Shown one piece after another: positions 15,795 to 24,812 of a DNA stretch of 64,000 bases. The notes below the pieces were generated by a model that ran no database searches, was not told the DNA's origin, and saw nothing but the letters and a program-made list of their open reading frames with translations. A program made the translations under genes and the position numbers. Every line of letters begins with the position of its first letter. Position 1 is the stretch's first letter. The stretch is from Thermus hydrothermalis (GTDB lineage: Bacteria; Deinococcota; Deinococci; Deinococcales; Thermaceae), in assembly GCF_022760925.1 (NCBI RefSeq), contig NZ_JAKTNT010000001.1:168644-232643 (forward strand), read 5' to 3'.

Positions 15795-16991
15795 ATGAAG
15801 GTCCTAAGGTGGGTCGGGGTTTTGGCTTTGGTGGTCGGTTTGGCGTGGGCGCAGGGACAGCAGCCCATCAAGATCGGGGCGCTTTTCATCCTGAGCGGCA
15901 ACTTTGCGGGCTACGGAAAGTCGGGTTCGCAAGGGGCGCAACTGGCGGTGGACGAGATCAACGCCCGGGGGGGTGTGCTGGGCCGTCCCTTGCAGCTCAT
16001 CGTGGTGGACGACCAAGGGAACCCGGAGGTGGGTGTCAGGGAGGCCCGCAGGCTCATCCTGCAGGAGAAGGTGGATTTTCTCTTTGGCGTTGACTCCAGC
16101 TCGGTGTCCCTGGCGGTGGCGCCCCTCACAGACGAGTACAAAATCCCCCTGGTGGTCACCCATGCGGCCACCCCAACCCTGACGGAGCAGTGCCGGCCCT
16201 ACGTGTTCCGTACCTCCAACAACGCCCGCATGGACGCGTGGGCGGCGGCGGCCCTGGCCGCCACCTTACCGGTGAAACGCTGGGCCAACATCGGCCCTGA
16301 CTACGAGTTCGGCCGCGTTTCCTGGCAGGACTTCATCACCCGCTTGAAGCAGTTGCGTCCCGATGTGGAGGTGGTGAGCGAGCAGTGGCCCCGCTTCGGC
16401 TCCACGGACTACGCCAGCTTCATCACCGCCCTGATGCGGGCGCGGCCGGAAGGGGTCTTCTCCACCCTGTGGGCGGGGGACATGGTCATCTTCGCCCGCC
16501 AGGCGAAGGCCTTTGGGTTTTTCAACCAGGTGCGCTATTTCGTCAACCCTGTAGGGGCTGCCCTAGAGGTCCTCGGACCCTTGGGCAAGGAGGCCCCGGA
16601 GGGGCTTCTCGTTTCGGCCCGCTACTGGTTCCTCTACCCCAACACCGAGCGGAACCGAGCCTTTGTAGAGGCATACCGCAAGCGCTACAACGAGTACCCC
16701 AGCTACAACGCCCAGGAGGCCTACGCCGGAATGCACATGCTCGCCCTGGCGATCCAGAAGGCCCGTTCTACCCAGGCGGAGGCGGTGCGCCGGGCCTTTG
16801 AGGCCGATGGCGGGCTCACCTACGACGCCCCCGAGGGGCGCAAGCGCCTGCGCCCTGAGGACCATCAGGTGTTTGAGGGGCTCGTTTGGGGCTACACCAA
16901 GCATACCCCCGAGTATCCCTTCGCCATCCTGGACCGCATGCGCATCATCCCGGCCACGGACACGGTTTACCCCACGCAGTGCAAGCGGTAG
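15795..16991 (+). CDS. Liv-type ABC transporter substrate-binding protein
   Basis: 398 aa with a signal peptide (MKVLRWVGVLALVVGLAWAQ). The mature protein starts IKIGALFILSGNFAGYGKSGSQGAQLAVDEINARGG, the standard leucine-binding-protein opening. It includes FGVDSSSVSLAVAPLTDEYKIPLVVTHAATPTLTE and ends with a Cys before the basic tail. Family members bind branched amino acids, amides, urea or aromatic and fatty acids. Preceding ligase and SDR genes suggest a carboxylic acid rather than an amino acid. A strong ribosome site (AGGAGGTG) sits before ATG 15795. Confidence 0.85.
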   Translation: MKVLRWVGVLALVVGLAWAQGQQPIKIGALFILSGNFAGYGKSGSQGAQLAVDEINARGGVLGRPLQLIVVDDQGNPEVGVREARRLILQEKVDFLFGVDSSSVSLAVAPLTDEYKIPLVVTHAATPTLTEQCRPYVFRTSNNARMDAWAAAALAATLPVKRWANIGPDYEFGRVSWQDFITRLKQLRPDVEVVSEQWPRFGSTDYASFITALMRARPEGVFSTLWAGDMVIFARQAKAFGFFNQVRYFVNPVGAALEVLGPLGKEAPEGLLVSARYWFLYPNTERNRAFVEAYRKRYNEYPSYNAQEAYAGMHMLALAIQKARSTQAEAVRRAFEADGGLTYDAPEGRKRLRPEDHQVFEGLVWGYTKHTPEYPFAILDRMRIIPATDTVYPTQCKR

Positions 16992-16994
16992 GCC

Positions 16995-17876
16995 ATGGAA
17001 CTGGGCTTCTACCTCCTGCAGCTCCTTACCGGCTTGGCCTACGCCAGCACCCTCTTCCTCCTTGCCGTGGGGCTTTCCCTCATCTTCGGGGCCATGGGCA
17101 TCGTGAACTTCGCCCATGGCTCCTTCTACATGCTGGGAGCCTACCTGCTTTACGCCTTCGCCCAGGGCCAGGCACAAGGCTTCTGGCAGGGGCTTTTGCT
17201 GGTGGGGGCGGCGGGGGTGGTGATCGGGGCATTGGTGGAGCGCCTCTTCATCCGGCCCATCTACCGAAGGCCGGAGGAGTACCAGATCCTCCTCACCTAC
17301 GCCCTCCTTCTTATCCTCGAGGACCTCGTGCGCTTTGCTTTTGGTGCCGCCTACCGCTCCTTCCCCATGCCCCCCGCCTTTGCCAATCCCCTTTTCGTCC
17401 TGGGGACCCCTTTCCCTAGTTATTACCTCTTCTTGGTGGGCTTGGCTGCCTTGGTGGCCTTCCTCCTTTGGGCCTTTCTCCAGCGCACGCGCCTCGGCGT
17501 GTGGGTGCGGGCGGCCACCCAGGACCGGGAGATGCTAGAGGCATTGGGCGTCAACGTCCCCCTGCTTTACACCACCGTCTTCGCTGGGGGAATAGCCCTG
17601 GCTGCCCTGGGTGGGGCGGCCCTCCTTCCTCTCCAAGCGGCCACCCCAGGTATGGCGGTGGACGCGGTGATCCAGGCCTTCATCGTGGTGGTGATTGGGG
17701 GCTTGGGTAGCGTCTGGGGCGCCCTTTTGGGGGCTGTGCTTATAGGGCTTCTCCAGGCCTTTGGCATACTCCTGCTTCCGGAGATGGCCATGGTCTTCCC
17801 CTTCGCCCTCATGGCCCTGGTCCTGCTCCTCCGTCCCTGGGGCCTCCTCGGGCGTCCACCGGCGGTGCGGACATGA
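16995..17876 (+). CDS. livH: Liv-type ABC transporter permease LivH
   Basis: 293 aa with about eight membrane helices. The opening (LLTGLAYASTLFLLAVGLSLIFGAMGIVNFAHGSFYMLGAYLLY) and late loop (AATQDREMLEALGVNVPLLYTTVFAGGIALAALGGA) are LivH hallmarks. It forms the channel with LivM. The next gene overlaps by four bases (ATGA). Symbol by family; the real cargo of this transporter is not necessarily leucine. Confidence 0.88.
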   Translation: MELGFYLLQLLTGLAYASTLFLLAVGLSLIFGAMGIVNFAHGSFYMLGAYLLYAFAQGQAQGFWQGLLLVGAAGVVIGALVERLFIRPIYRRPEEYQILLTYALLLILEDLVRFAFGAAYRSFPMPPAFANPLFVLGTPFPSYYLFLVGLAALVAFLLWAFLQRTRLGVWVRAATQDREMLEALGVNVPLLYTTVFAGGIALAALGGAALLPLQAATPGMAVDAVIQAFIVVVIGGLGSVWGALLGAVLIGLLQAFGILLLPEMAMVFPFALMALVLLLRPWGLLGRPPAVRT

Positions 17877-18802
17877 GGCTTCTCCTCCTCTTCCTCTTTC
17901 TGGCGGTGCTGGGTCCGGCCCTTTCCGAGTATGGACTCAAGCTCCTCAGCGAGGCCTTAATTCTAGGGCTTTACGCCATGGCCTTTAACCTCCTTTTCCA
18001 CCAGGCAGGCCTCCTCTCCTTCGGCCAGGCGGCCTTTTTCGGCATCGGCGCTTACACCATGGCCCTTCTGGTGAGCCGGGCAGGATGGCCCTTTCTCCTC
18101 ACCCTACCCCTCGCCCTTTTGGCCTCAGGCCTGGCGGCGGTCCTTATCGGGTTCTTGAGCCTGCGCCTAACCCGCATCTACTTCACCATGCTGACCTTGG
18201 CCTTCGCCCAGCTCCTTTACGCCGTGGCCCACAAGTGGTACGCCTTCACCGGGGGGGACAACGGGATCACGGACTTGCGACCCCATGGGGTGTTAGGGGA
18301 GAGCCTGCCCTTTTACTACCTGGTCCTCGCTTCCTTCGCCCTGGGGGTGGGGTTCCTCGCCCTGCTGGAGCGGTCGCCCTTTGGCTATGCCCTTCGGGGG
18401 CTTCGGGACAACCGGGCCCGTGCTGAGGCCGTGGGGATCGGGGGATTTCGCCACCTTCTCCTGGCCTTCGTGCTTTCCGGCCTCCTCTCTGGCTTGGCAG
18501 GGGCCCTTCAGGGGGCGTTGCAGCGTTCCGTTTTCCCCGAGTACCTCTTCTGGACCCGTTCGGCGGAGGCCATCCTGGCCACGATCCTGGGAGGGAGTGG
18601 GGTCTTCCTGGGGCCTGCGGTAGGGGCTGCGGCCTTTCTCTTCCTCCGGGTTTTGGTCCAATCGCAAACGGAGTACTGGCCCTTTTTCCTGGGGGTGGTC
18701 CTTCTCCTCACCGTGCTCTTCTTCCCCAAGGGGCTAGCCGGGGTGGGGGAGGAAGTGGTGCGGAGGCTTAAGGGGGTGCGCGGTGGCGTCCCTCAAAGTT
18801 GA
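17873..18802 (+). CDS. livM: Liv-type ABC transporter permease LivM
   Basis: 309 aa, about nine membrane helices, with LLSFGQAAFFGIGAYTMALL near the start and the conserved GYALRGLRDNRARAEAVGIGGFRHLLLAFVLSGLLSGLAGAL loop of LivM. It pairs with LivH. It starts inside the last codon of livH and overlaps the LivG gene by 20 bases at its end, so translation of the four transporter genes is coupled. Confidence 0.88.
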   Translation: MRLLLLFLFLAVLGPALSEYGLKLLSEALILGLYAMAFNLLFHQAGLLSFGQAAFFGIGAYTMALLVSRAGWPFLLTLPLALLASGLAAVLIGFLSLRLTRIYFTMLTLAFAQLLYAVAHKWYAFTGGDNGITDLRPHGVLGESLPFYYLVLASFALGVGFLALLERSPFGYALRGLRDNRARAEAVGIGGFRHLLLAFVLSGLLSGLAGALQGALQRSVFPEYLFWTRSAEAILATILGGSGVFLGPAVGAAAFLFLRVLVQSQTEYWPFFLGVVLLLTVLFFPKGLAGVGEEVVRRLKGVRGGVPQS

Positions 18803-19532
18803 CAAGGTCTACAAGTCCTTCCAGGGCTTTTTGGCCCTGGGTGGGGTTTCCCTGGAGGTGCAGGAAAAATCCTTCCATGCGCTCGTGGGGCCTAACGGGG
18901 CCGGGAAGACCACCCTTTTCAACGTGATCACCGGGCGCCTGGTCCCGGACCAAGGGAAGGTGTACTTCCGGGGCCACGACATTACGGGTTGGCCCACGCC
19001 CAAGGTGGCGCGCATGGGCATTGCCATCGCTTTCCAAAGGGCCCAGCCCTTCGCCTCCATGACGGTTCTGGAGGCGGTGGTCTTGGCCCGGCTTGGCTAC
19101 ACCGGACACACCTTTCACCTGCTTATGCCCCTGGGGCGCTTTGCCGAGGCCAGGGCTAAAGCGGAGGAGGCCTTGGGCAAGGTGGGCCTCGAGGCGCATG
19201 CGGGCCGCCGGGTGGCCGAGTTGCCCCTGGGAGACCTCAAGCGCCTGGACGTGGCCATGGCCCTAGTGGCTGAGCCCGAGCTCCTCCTTTTAGACGAACC
19301 CTTAGCTGGGCTCTCCCGGGCGGAGCGACGGCGCATGGTGGACTTTATCGGCGACCTGTTGCGGCGAGAAGGTGTGACCCTTCTTTTTACCGAGCACGAC
19401 ACGGAGGCGGTGCTGGCCCTGGCGGACCGGGTCACCGTGCTTCACCAAGGCCAGGTGCTGGCGGAGGGCACGCCTGAGGCGATCCGGGGCGACCCGGCGG
19501 TGCGGGCGGCATTCCTCGGAGGGAGCCCATGA
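18783..19532 (+). CDS. livG: Liv-type ABC transporter ATPase LivG
   Basis: 249 aa. Walker A GPNGAGKTT, Q-loop region AIAFQRAQPFASMTVLE, the signature-like LPLGDLKRLDVAMAL (a degenerate LSYGxQR form seen in LivG), Walker B LLLLDEPLAGLS, and LLFTEHDTEAVLALADRVTVL. It starts at GTG within livM. Together with LivF it energises the importer. The weak signature (PLGDLKRL instead of SYGxQR) is a deviation worth noting. Confidence 0.87.
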   Translation: MASLKVDKVYKSFQGFLALGGVSLEVQEKSFHALVGPNGAGKTTLFNVITGRLVPDQGKVYFRGHDITGWPTPKVARMGIAIAFQRAQPFASMTVLEAVVLARLGYTGHTFHLLMPLGRFAEARAKAEEALGKVGLEAHAGRRVAELPLGDLKRLDVAMALVAEPELLLLDEPLAGLSRAERRRMVDFIGDLLRREGVTLLFTEHDTEAVLALADRVTVLHQGQVLAEGTPEAIRGDPAVRAAFLGGSP

Positions 19533-20215
19533 GCCTGGTGGTGGAGGACTTGCGGGCGGGCTACGGGGAGATTTCCGTCCTTCACGGGGTGAGCCTGCGG
19601 GTGGAAGAGGGGGAGGTGGTGGCCCTTCTTGGGCGGAACGGGGCCGGAAAGACCACCCTGATCAAGGCAGTCATGGGCCTCGTGCGCCGCTTTTCCGGGC
19701 GCTTGCGCTACCATGGCCAGGATTTTAGCGACTGGCCCCCCTACCGGCGGGCACGGCTGGGTTTGGGCTATGTTCCTGACGACCGCCGCATCTTCCCCGA
19801 GCTCACCGTGAGGGAAAACCTCCTCGTGGCCGCACGGCCTGGCCCCTGGAACCTGGAGCGAGTCTTCCAAATCCTGCCGCGGTTGGCGGAGATTCAGGAC
19901 CGCCGGGGTGGGCTCCTTTCCGGCGGCGAGCAGCAGATGCTCACCATCGCCCGCACCCTCCTGACTAACCCCAGGCTCCTCCTTCTGGATGAACCTACGG
20001 AGGGCCTCGCCCCGCTTATCGTGGAGGAGATCGCCCGCCTCGTCCTGGCCCTTAAGGCGGAGGGCATGCCCGTCCTCCTTGCGGAGCAGAACCTCCGGTT
20101 TACGGGGAGGGTGGCGGACAGGGCGTATGTCTTGGAAACAGGCGAGGTGCGCATGGAGGGCCGCATGGCGGACCTGGTCCGAAGCGAGGAGGTTATGGCC
20201 CTCCTGTCCTTATAG
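19529..20215 (+). CDS. livF: Liv-type ABC transporter ATPase LivF
   Basis: 228 aa with Walker A GRNGAGKTTLIKAVMGL, the LivF-typical LGYVPDDRRIFPELTVRENL, signature LSGGEQQMLTIARTLLTNP, Walker B LLLLDEPTEGLAPLIVEEI and the LLAEQNLRF segment. It overlaps livG by four bases and closes the operon ligase-SDR-livK-H-M-G-F. It converges on the AbrB-like gene 14 bases later. Confidence 0.9.
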   Translation: MSLVVEDLRAGYGEISVLHGVSLRVEEGEVVALLGRNGAGKTTLIKAVMGLVRRFSGRLRYHGQDFSDWPPYRRARLGLGYVPDDRRIFPELTVRENLLVAARPGPWNLERVFQILPRLAEIQDRRGGLLSGGEQQMLTIARTLLTNPRLLLLDEPTEGLAPLIVEEIARLVLALKAEGMPVLLAEQNLRFTGRVADRAYVLETGEVRMEGRMADLVRSEEVMALLSL

Positions 20216-20229
20216 GCCGGTTAGCCCGC

Positions 20230-20718
20230 TCACCGGGCACCTAGGCCCAGGAGGCGGGCCAGGAGGGGAACGAGGAGGAAGACGAGGAAGACCCGCACCG
20301 TGTGGAAAAGACCCACGAGCCCAGCGTCCCCCCCTTCGGCCCGGCTCAAGGGGCCCATGCCGGTGATGCCGCCGGGGGAGAGGGCGAAGAAGAGGGTAAG
20401 GGGGCTAAGCCCCAGAAGGCGGGCGTAAAGGAAGGCCAAGAGCAGGGCCAGGGCCAGAAAGCCCAGGGCGGCAAGGGTTGCCCAGGGCAGGAGCCATCCC
20501 TGGAGGAGGTCCCGGCGGAAGGCCATGCCCACGACAACCCCGGCTAGGAGTTGGGCCAAAAGGTCCAACCCTGCTGGTGCGGGCGATGGGGTAGGAGAGA
20601 GCACCTGGGAGAGACCCGCCCCGAGCATGGCCCCCACCACCGCCCCTCCGGGGAGGCCCAGGCGGTGGAAGGCTAGCCCCAAGACGAGCCCTAGGACGAG
20701 AGGGCGGAGAAGTTCCAT
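20230..20718 (-). CDS. AbrB-duplication-domain membrane protein
   Basis: About 162 aa from ATG 20718 (MELLRPLVLGLVLGLAFHRLGLPGGAVVGAMLGAGL). It has five or six short hydrophobic helices and the GVVVGMAFRRDLLQG and ALSPGGITGMGPLSRAEGGDAGLVGLFHTVRVFLVF segments of the AbrB/ComA-type duplication domain. Full members have two such repeats (about 340 aa); this protein holds about one, so it may work as a dimer. Members are membrane proteins linked to ammonia or small-solute transport, but function is not settled. Confidence 0.7.
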   Translation of the reverse strand: MELLRPLVLGLVLGLAFHRLGLPGGAVVGAMLGAGLSQVLSPTPSPAPAGLDLLAQLLAGVVVGMAFRRDLLQGWLLPWATLAALGFLALALLLAFLYARLLGLSPLTLFFALSPGGITGMGPLSRAEGGDAGLVGLFHTVRVFLVFLLVPLLARLLGLGAR

Positions 20719-20902
20719 GTCCTTCGGTATATCCCCGAGCGTCCCCGCCCGACAAGGGCCAGGGCGCGCCCCTTGGCGGAAACGGGCGTCCCTAGGGGTT
20801 TGCGCCGAAGCGAACGAGCGGGAAAAAAAAGAAACGACCTTGTCCTGAAGGGGGCGGTGGCGTATAGTCCCCCTTGTAGGCCTAAGTTGGGAGGTGATGG
20901 CC

Positions 20903-21976
20903 ATGAAACGAACGGTGTGGCTTTTGGCTTTGCTCGGTGTATGGGCCTTGGGGCAGCAGTCCCGCCCCGCTTCCGATCCCCAGGTGGTGGAGGCGGCCCG
21001 CAAGGAGGGCCGTCTCATCATCTACTCCTCCACGGACCAGGCGAGCGCCCAAGCGCTTTTGGACGATTTCCGCCGCCTCTACCCATTTATCCAGATTGAA
21101 TACAATGACCTTGGCACCCAGGCCATTTACGACCGTTTTGTGAGCGAAACCGCAGCGGGAGCGAGGAGCGCCGATCTCCTCTGGTCCAGCGCCATGGAGC
21201 TCCAGGTGAAGCTGGCGAGCGAGGGCTATGCCCTGCCCTACGACTCCCCGGAGGCCAAGAACTGGCCCGCCAACGCCCGCTTGCAGAACCTGGCCTATGG
21301 GACCACCCTCGAGCCGGGGGTGGTGGTCTACAACCGCCGCTTCCTCAAACCCGAGGAAGTGCCCACCACCCGCGAGGGCTTGGTTCGCCTCCTGCAGGAG
21401 CCCAGGATGCGGGGGCGCGTGGCCACCTGGGACCCCGAGCGGAGCGCCGTGGGCTTCACCATCCTCAAGGCGGATTACGACCGTTACCCCGCCTTCCAGG
21501 ACCTGGTGCGGGCCTTCGGCCGGGCCCAGGCTTCCCTCTACTCCTCCACCGGGGCGGCCTTTGAAAAGGTCATCTCCGGCGAGCACTACCTGGCCTATGG
21601 CTTCTTCGGCTCCTACGCCCTCCTGCGCCAGCGCACGGTGAAGGATTTGGGCATCGTCTACCTCACGGACGGGACGGTGGCCATCCAGCGGGTGGCCTTC
21701 ATCAACCGGCGGGCGGCGAACCCCAACGCCGCCAAGCTCTTCCTGGACTACCTCCTTTCCCTCCGGGGCCAGAACCTCATGGCCTACACCGCCCTGATCT
21801 TCGCCAGGCGGGAGACGGTGGTGGGCGAGGCCACGCCCCAGGCCCTGTACAAGGCCGTGGGCGGCAAGGACAAGGTCTACGCCATCCCCGTTTCCCAGGA
21901 GATCCTCAAGAACCTGGACCCGCAGGAGCGCTTGCGCTTCCTCACCTTCTGGCGGCAGGCCATCCGGGGCCAGTAG
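20903..21976 (+). CDS. Ferric-family ABC transporter substrate-binding protein, substrate uncertain
   Basis: About 357 aa with signal peptide (MKRTVWLLALLGVWALGQQ). The mature start VVEAARKEGRLIIYSSTDQASAQALLDDFRRLYPFIQIEYNDL and the SSAMELQVKLASEGYALPY and TTLEPGVVVYNRRF segments place it in the FbpA/AfuA family. The adjacent-tyrosine pair used by classical FbpA proteins for iron is not visible where expected (SGEHYLAYGFFGSYALL), so free Fe3+ may not be the ligand. ATG 20903 has a GGGAGGTG ribosome site 6-7 bases upstream; in-frame starts at 20894 and 20897 overlap that site. First gene of a five-gene unit with permease, ATPase and sensor-regulator pair. Confidence 0.8.
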   Translation: MKRTVWLLALLGVWALGQQSRPASDPQVVEAARKEGRLIIYSSTDQASAQALLDDFRRLYPFIQIEYNDLGTQAIYDRFVSETAAGARSADLLWSSAMELQVKLASEGYALPYDSPEAKNWPANARLQNLAYGTTLEPGVVVYNRRFLKPEEVPTTREGLVRLLQEPRMRGRVATWDPERSAVGFTILKADYDRYPAFQDLVRAFGRAQASLYSSTGAAFEKVISGEHYLAYGFFGSYALLRQRTVKDLGIVYLTDGTVAIQRVAFINRRAANPNAAKLFLDYLLSLRGQNLMAYTALIFARRETVVGEATPQALYKAVGGKDKVYAIPVSQEILKNLDPQERLRFLTFWRQAIRGQ

Positions 21977-21979
21977 GGG

Positions 21980-23677
21980 GTGGGCGTGCTGGGCCGGAGC
22001 CTCTTTTCGCCCAACCTGGCCCTTCCCCTCCTGGCGGGGTTGGTGGCGGTCTTGGTCTTGGCCCCCTTGGGCATCCTCCTCTACCAAAGCCTCCTCACCG
22101 CCCCCTTCTTCGCCCCGGTTAAGCGGCTTGCCCTCGAGGCCTACCGCTACCTCCTCCACGACCCCTACTTCTTTGAGGCCCTGAAGAACTCCTTCGCCAT
22201 CGGCCTCGGCATGGTGGGGGTGGCCGTCCCCCTGGGAAGCCTCTTCGCCTTCCTGGTGACGAAGACGGACCTCCCCTTCGCCCGATTCTTTGAGCTCCTC
22301 CTCCTCGCTCCCATCTTCATCTCCCCCATCATCCTGGGCATCGGGTTCATCGTGGTCTTCGGTCCCTCGGGCCTGGTGTCTGGCCTGGTGGAGGCGGTCT
22401 TTGGCCGGGTACCCTGGACCATATACACCCTCCCCGCCATCGCCGTCATCGCCGGCCTTACCCACGTGCCCTATGTCTACCTCTACGTGGCGAGCACCAT
22501 CCAGAACGTGGACGCTTCCCTGGAGGAGGCAGCCCGGGTGGCCGGGGCCAGGCCCTTCTGGGTGGCCCTAAGCGTCACCCTCCCCTTGGTCCGGCCCGCT
22601 TTGGTTTACAGCGCCGCCCTCATGCTCCTCTTGGGGTTTGAGCTTTTCGGCCTACCCCTCGTCCTCGGGGACGCCAAGGGCATCATGGTCATCACCACCT
22701 ACCTCTACCGCCTCACCGCCATCACCGGCACCTCCGCTTACCACCTCATGGCGGCGGTGAGCGTGGCCATCGTGGCCATCGCCATGGCCCTGGTCCTTTT
22801 GCAACGCTACCTGGTGGGGCGGATGGAGGGGCGGTACGTGGCCATCGGGGCCCGGGGTTACCGCACGGAGCGGCTTCCCCTGGGCAGGCTCCGCTACGTC
22901 TGGGCCCTCCTTCTCGCCCTCTACCTCCTGGTGGCGGTGGTCCTCCCCGTGCTGGGCGTGGTCTTCCGGAGCCTGGTCACCAGCTGGGGGCCTGGGGTGG
23001 ACCTCCGCGAGGTCCTCACCCTGGGCCACTACCTGGAGGTCTTCAAGCTTCCAAACCTCAGCCGGGCGGTGACCAACACCCTGGTGGTGGCCGCCCTAGG
23101 GGGGGTCCTGGCCCTGGGCTTTTACCTTCTCATCGCCTTGGGGATCCAGCGGGGCGGGGGGTATGGCCGGGTATTGGACTACCTGGCGGGCCTGCCTCGG
23201 GCGGTGCCGGGTATCGTGATGGGGCTCGCCTTCCTCTGGCTTTTCCTCTTCTTCAAGCCCATTGCTCCCCTGCGGAACACCCTCCTCGCCCTCATCCTGG
23301 CCTACACCGTGGTCTGGATGCCCTACGGGGTGCGCCTCCTCACCGCCGCCCTCCTCCAGGTGGGGCGGGAGGTGGAGGAGGCGGCGCGCATCGCCGGGGC
23401 CTCGCCGGTGAGGGCCTTCTTGCACGGCACCCTTCCCCTCCTCAAAGGGGGTATCCTCACCGCCTGGTTCCTCCTCTTCATCCAGTTCGTGCGGGAGTAC
23501 TCCACGGGGGTCTACCTGCTCACGGCGGGCACGGAGGTGCTGGGGGCCCAGATCGTGGCCCTTTGGGGCACGGGGGCGGTGGACGTGATCGCCGCCCTGG
23601 CCACCCTCCAGGTGCTCATCGTGAGCGCGGTGTTTTTGCTGGCGAACCGCCTTGGGGTGCGGCCCCAGGGGCTTTGA
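21980..23677 (+). CDS. Fused-permease subunit of ferric-family ABC importer (FbpB-like)
   Basis: 565 aa with two homologous permease halves, each of about six helices. Each half carries an EAA loop: LEEAARVAGARPFWVALSVTLPLVRPAL in the first, VEEAARIAGASPVRAFLHGTLPLLKGG in the second. This duplicated architecture is typical of FbpB/AfuB and related importers. The GTG start is 3 bases after the binding-protein stop; a second GTG two codons later is equally possible. It forms the whole channel by itself. Confidence 0.88.
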   Translation: MGVLGRSLFSPNLALPLLAGLVAVLVLAPLGILLYQSLLTAPFFAPVKRLALEAYRYLLHDPYFFEALKNSFAIGLGMVGVAVPLGSLFAFLVTKTDLPFARFFELLLLAPIFISPIILGIGFIVVFGPSGLVSGLVEAVFGRVPWTIYTLPAIAVIAGLTHVPYVYLYVASTIQNVDASLEEAARVAGARPFWVALSVTLPLVRPALVYSAALMLLLGFELFGLPLVLGDAKGIMVITTYLYRLTAITGTSAYHLMAAVSVAIVAIAMALVLLQRYLVGRMEGRYVAIGARGYRTERLPLGRLRYVWALLLALYLLVAVVLPVLGVVFRSLVTSWGPGVDLREVLTLGHYLEVFKLPNLSRAVTNTLVVAALGGVLALGFYLLIALGIQRGGGYGRVLDYLAGLPRAVPGIVMGLAFLWLFLFFKPIAPLRNTLLALILAYTVVWMPYGVRLLTAALLQVGREVEEAARIAGASPVRAFLHGTLPLLKGGILTAWFLLFIQFVREYSTGVYLLTAGTEVLGAQIVALWGTGAVDVIAALATLQVLIVSAVFLLANRLGVRPQGL

Positions 23678-23686
23678 GGTGCGGCC

Positions 23687-24805
23687 ATGACGGAGAAGCG
23701 CACGACGAGCTTGCTCTCAGGGGTTAAGGGGGATGAGGCCCCCTTGGTGGTGGAGGCCCTGGAGGTGCGGCTTGGGGAGAACCCTGTCCTCAAGGGGGTG
23801 GACCTCACCGTGGCCCCCGGGGAGGTGGTGGCCCTTTTGGGTCCCTCGGGCTCCGGCAAGACCACCCTCCTCCGGGCGGTGGCGGGCCTGGTGCGCCCGA
23901 GCGGGGGCCGGATCGCCCTGGGGGACACGGTTTTCTTTGACGGAGGAAGGGGGGTCTTCCTGCCCCCAGAGCGGCGGGACCTGGGCCTCGTCTTTCAGTC
24001 CTACGCCCTTTGGCCCCACCGCACGGTCTTTGAGAACGTGGCCTATGGGCTCCGGCTTCGGAGGGTGCCGGAGAAGGAGGTGCGGGAGCGGGTGCTCCAC
24101 CTCCTGGACCGCCTGGGGCTGACGGGTCTGGAGGGGCGCTACCCCGGGGCGCTTTCCGGAGGACAACAACAACGGGTTTCCCTGGCCCGGGCTCTGGCCT
24201 ACAACCCCAGGCTCCTCCTTCTGGACGAGCCCCTCTCCAACCTGGACGCCAAGCTCAGGGACCAGGCCCGGGTCTGGCTCCGGGAAACCCTAAAGGCCAC
24301 GGGCAAGGCCGCCCTCTTCGTTACCCATGACCAGGCGGAGGCCATGGCCATTGCCGACCGCATCGCCCTCCTGAACGAGGGCCGGGTGGAGCAGGTGGGG
24401 ACGCCCGAGGAGCTTTACCGCAACCCCCGAACCCTTTTCGTGGCGGACTTCCTGGGCAACCCCAACGTGGTGGAGGCTCTGGTGGTGGTCGTGGAAGAGC
24501 CTTGGGTGCGGCTAGAGCTTTCCGGCTTCCCCGTGCGGGCACGCGCCATGGGGCCCCTGGTCCCGGGGAGGCTTGCCAAGCTGGTCCTCCGCCCCGAGGC
24601 CTTGCGCCTGGCGGGGCCTGGGGAGGCGAACGCCCTGGAGGGGGAGCTTGCCCATTCCCTCTACCTCGGGATGCACCACGAGCACTGGGTCAGGGTGGGG
24701 GAGGCCCTTCTTAGACTCCTTAGCCCCACGCCCCTTCCCGGGCCCAGGGTGCGCCTGGCCTTTGACCCCGAGGCAGCCTTGGCCTACCCCGCCCAGGGGG
24801 GATAA
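23687..24805 (+). CDS. ABC transporter ATP-binding protein, FbpC/PotA-like
   Basis: 372 aa. Walker A GPSGSGKTT, Q-loop LVFQSYALWPHRTVFENV, signature LSGGQQQRVSLARALAYNP, Walker B LLLLDEPLSNLD, switch LFVTHDQAEAM. The C-terminal third is a TOBE-type regulatory domain (VEALVVVVEEPWVRL onward). This is the FbpC/PotA layout. It sits 9 bases after the permease gene and directly before the sensor kinase gene. Confidence 0.88.
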   Translation: MTEKRTTSLLSGVKGDEAPLVVEALEVRLGENPVLKGVDLTVAPGEVVALLGPSGSGKTTLLRAVAGLVRPSGGRIALGDTVFFDGGRGVFLPPERRDLGLVFQSYALWPHRTVFENVAYGLRLRRVPEKEVRERVLHLLDRLGLTGLEGRYPGALSGGQQQRVSLARALAYNPRLLLLDEPLSNLDAKLRDQARVWLRETLKATGKAALFVTHDQAEAMAIADRIALLNEGRVEQVGTPEELYRNPRTLFVADFLGNPNVVEALVVVVEEPWVRLELSGFPVRARAMGPLVPGRLAKLVLRPEALRLAGPGEANALEGELAHSLYLGMHHEHWVRVGEALLRLLSPTPLPGPRVRLAFDPEAALAYPAQGG

Positions 24806-24812
24806 TGGCCTC

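Noticed and set aside
20882-22465. Very long antisense open frames such as the one opposite the ferric-family transporter genes
   Set aside because: They mirror high-GC codon bias of real genes on the other strand and give low-complexity Gly/Glu/Arg-rich translations without family features.
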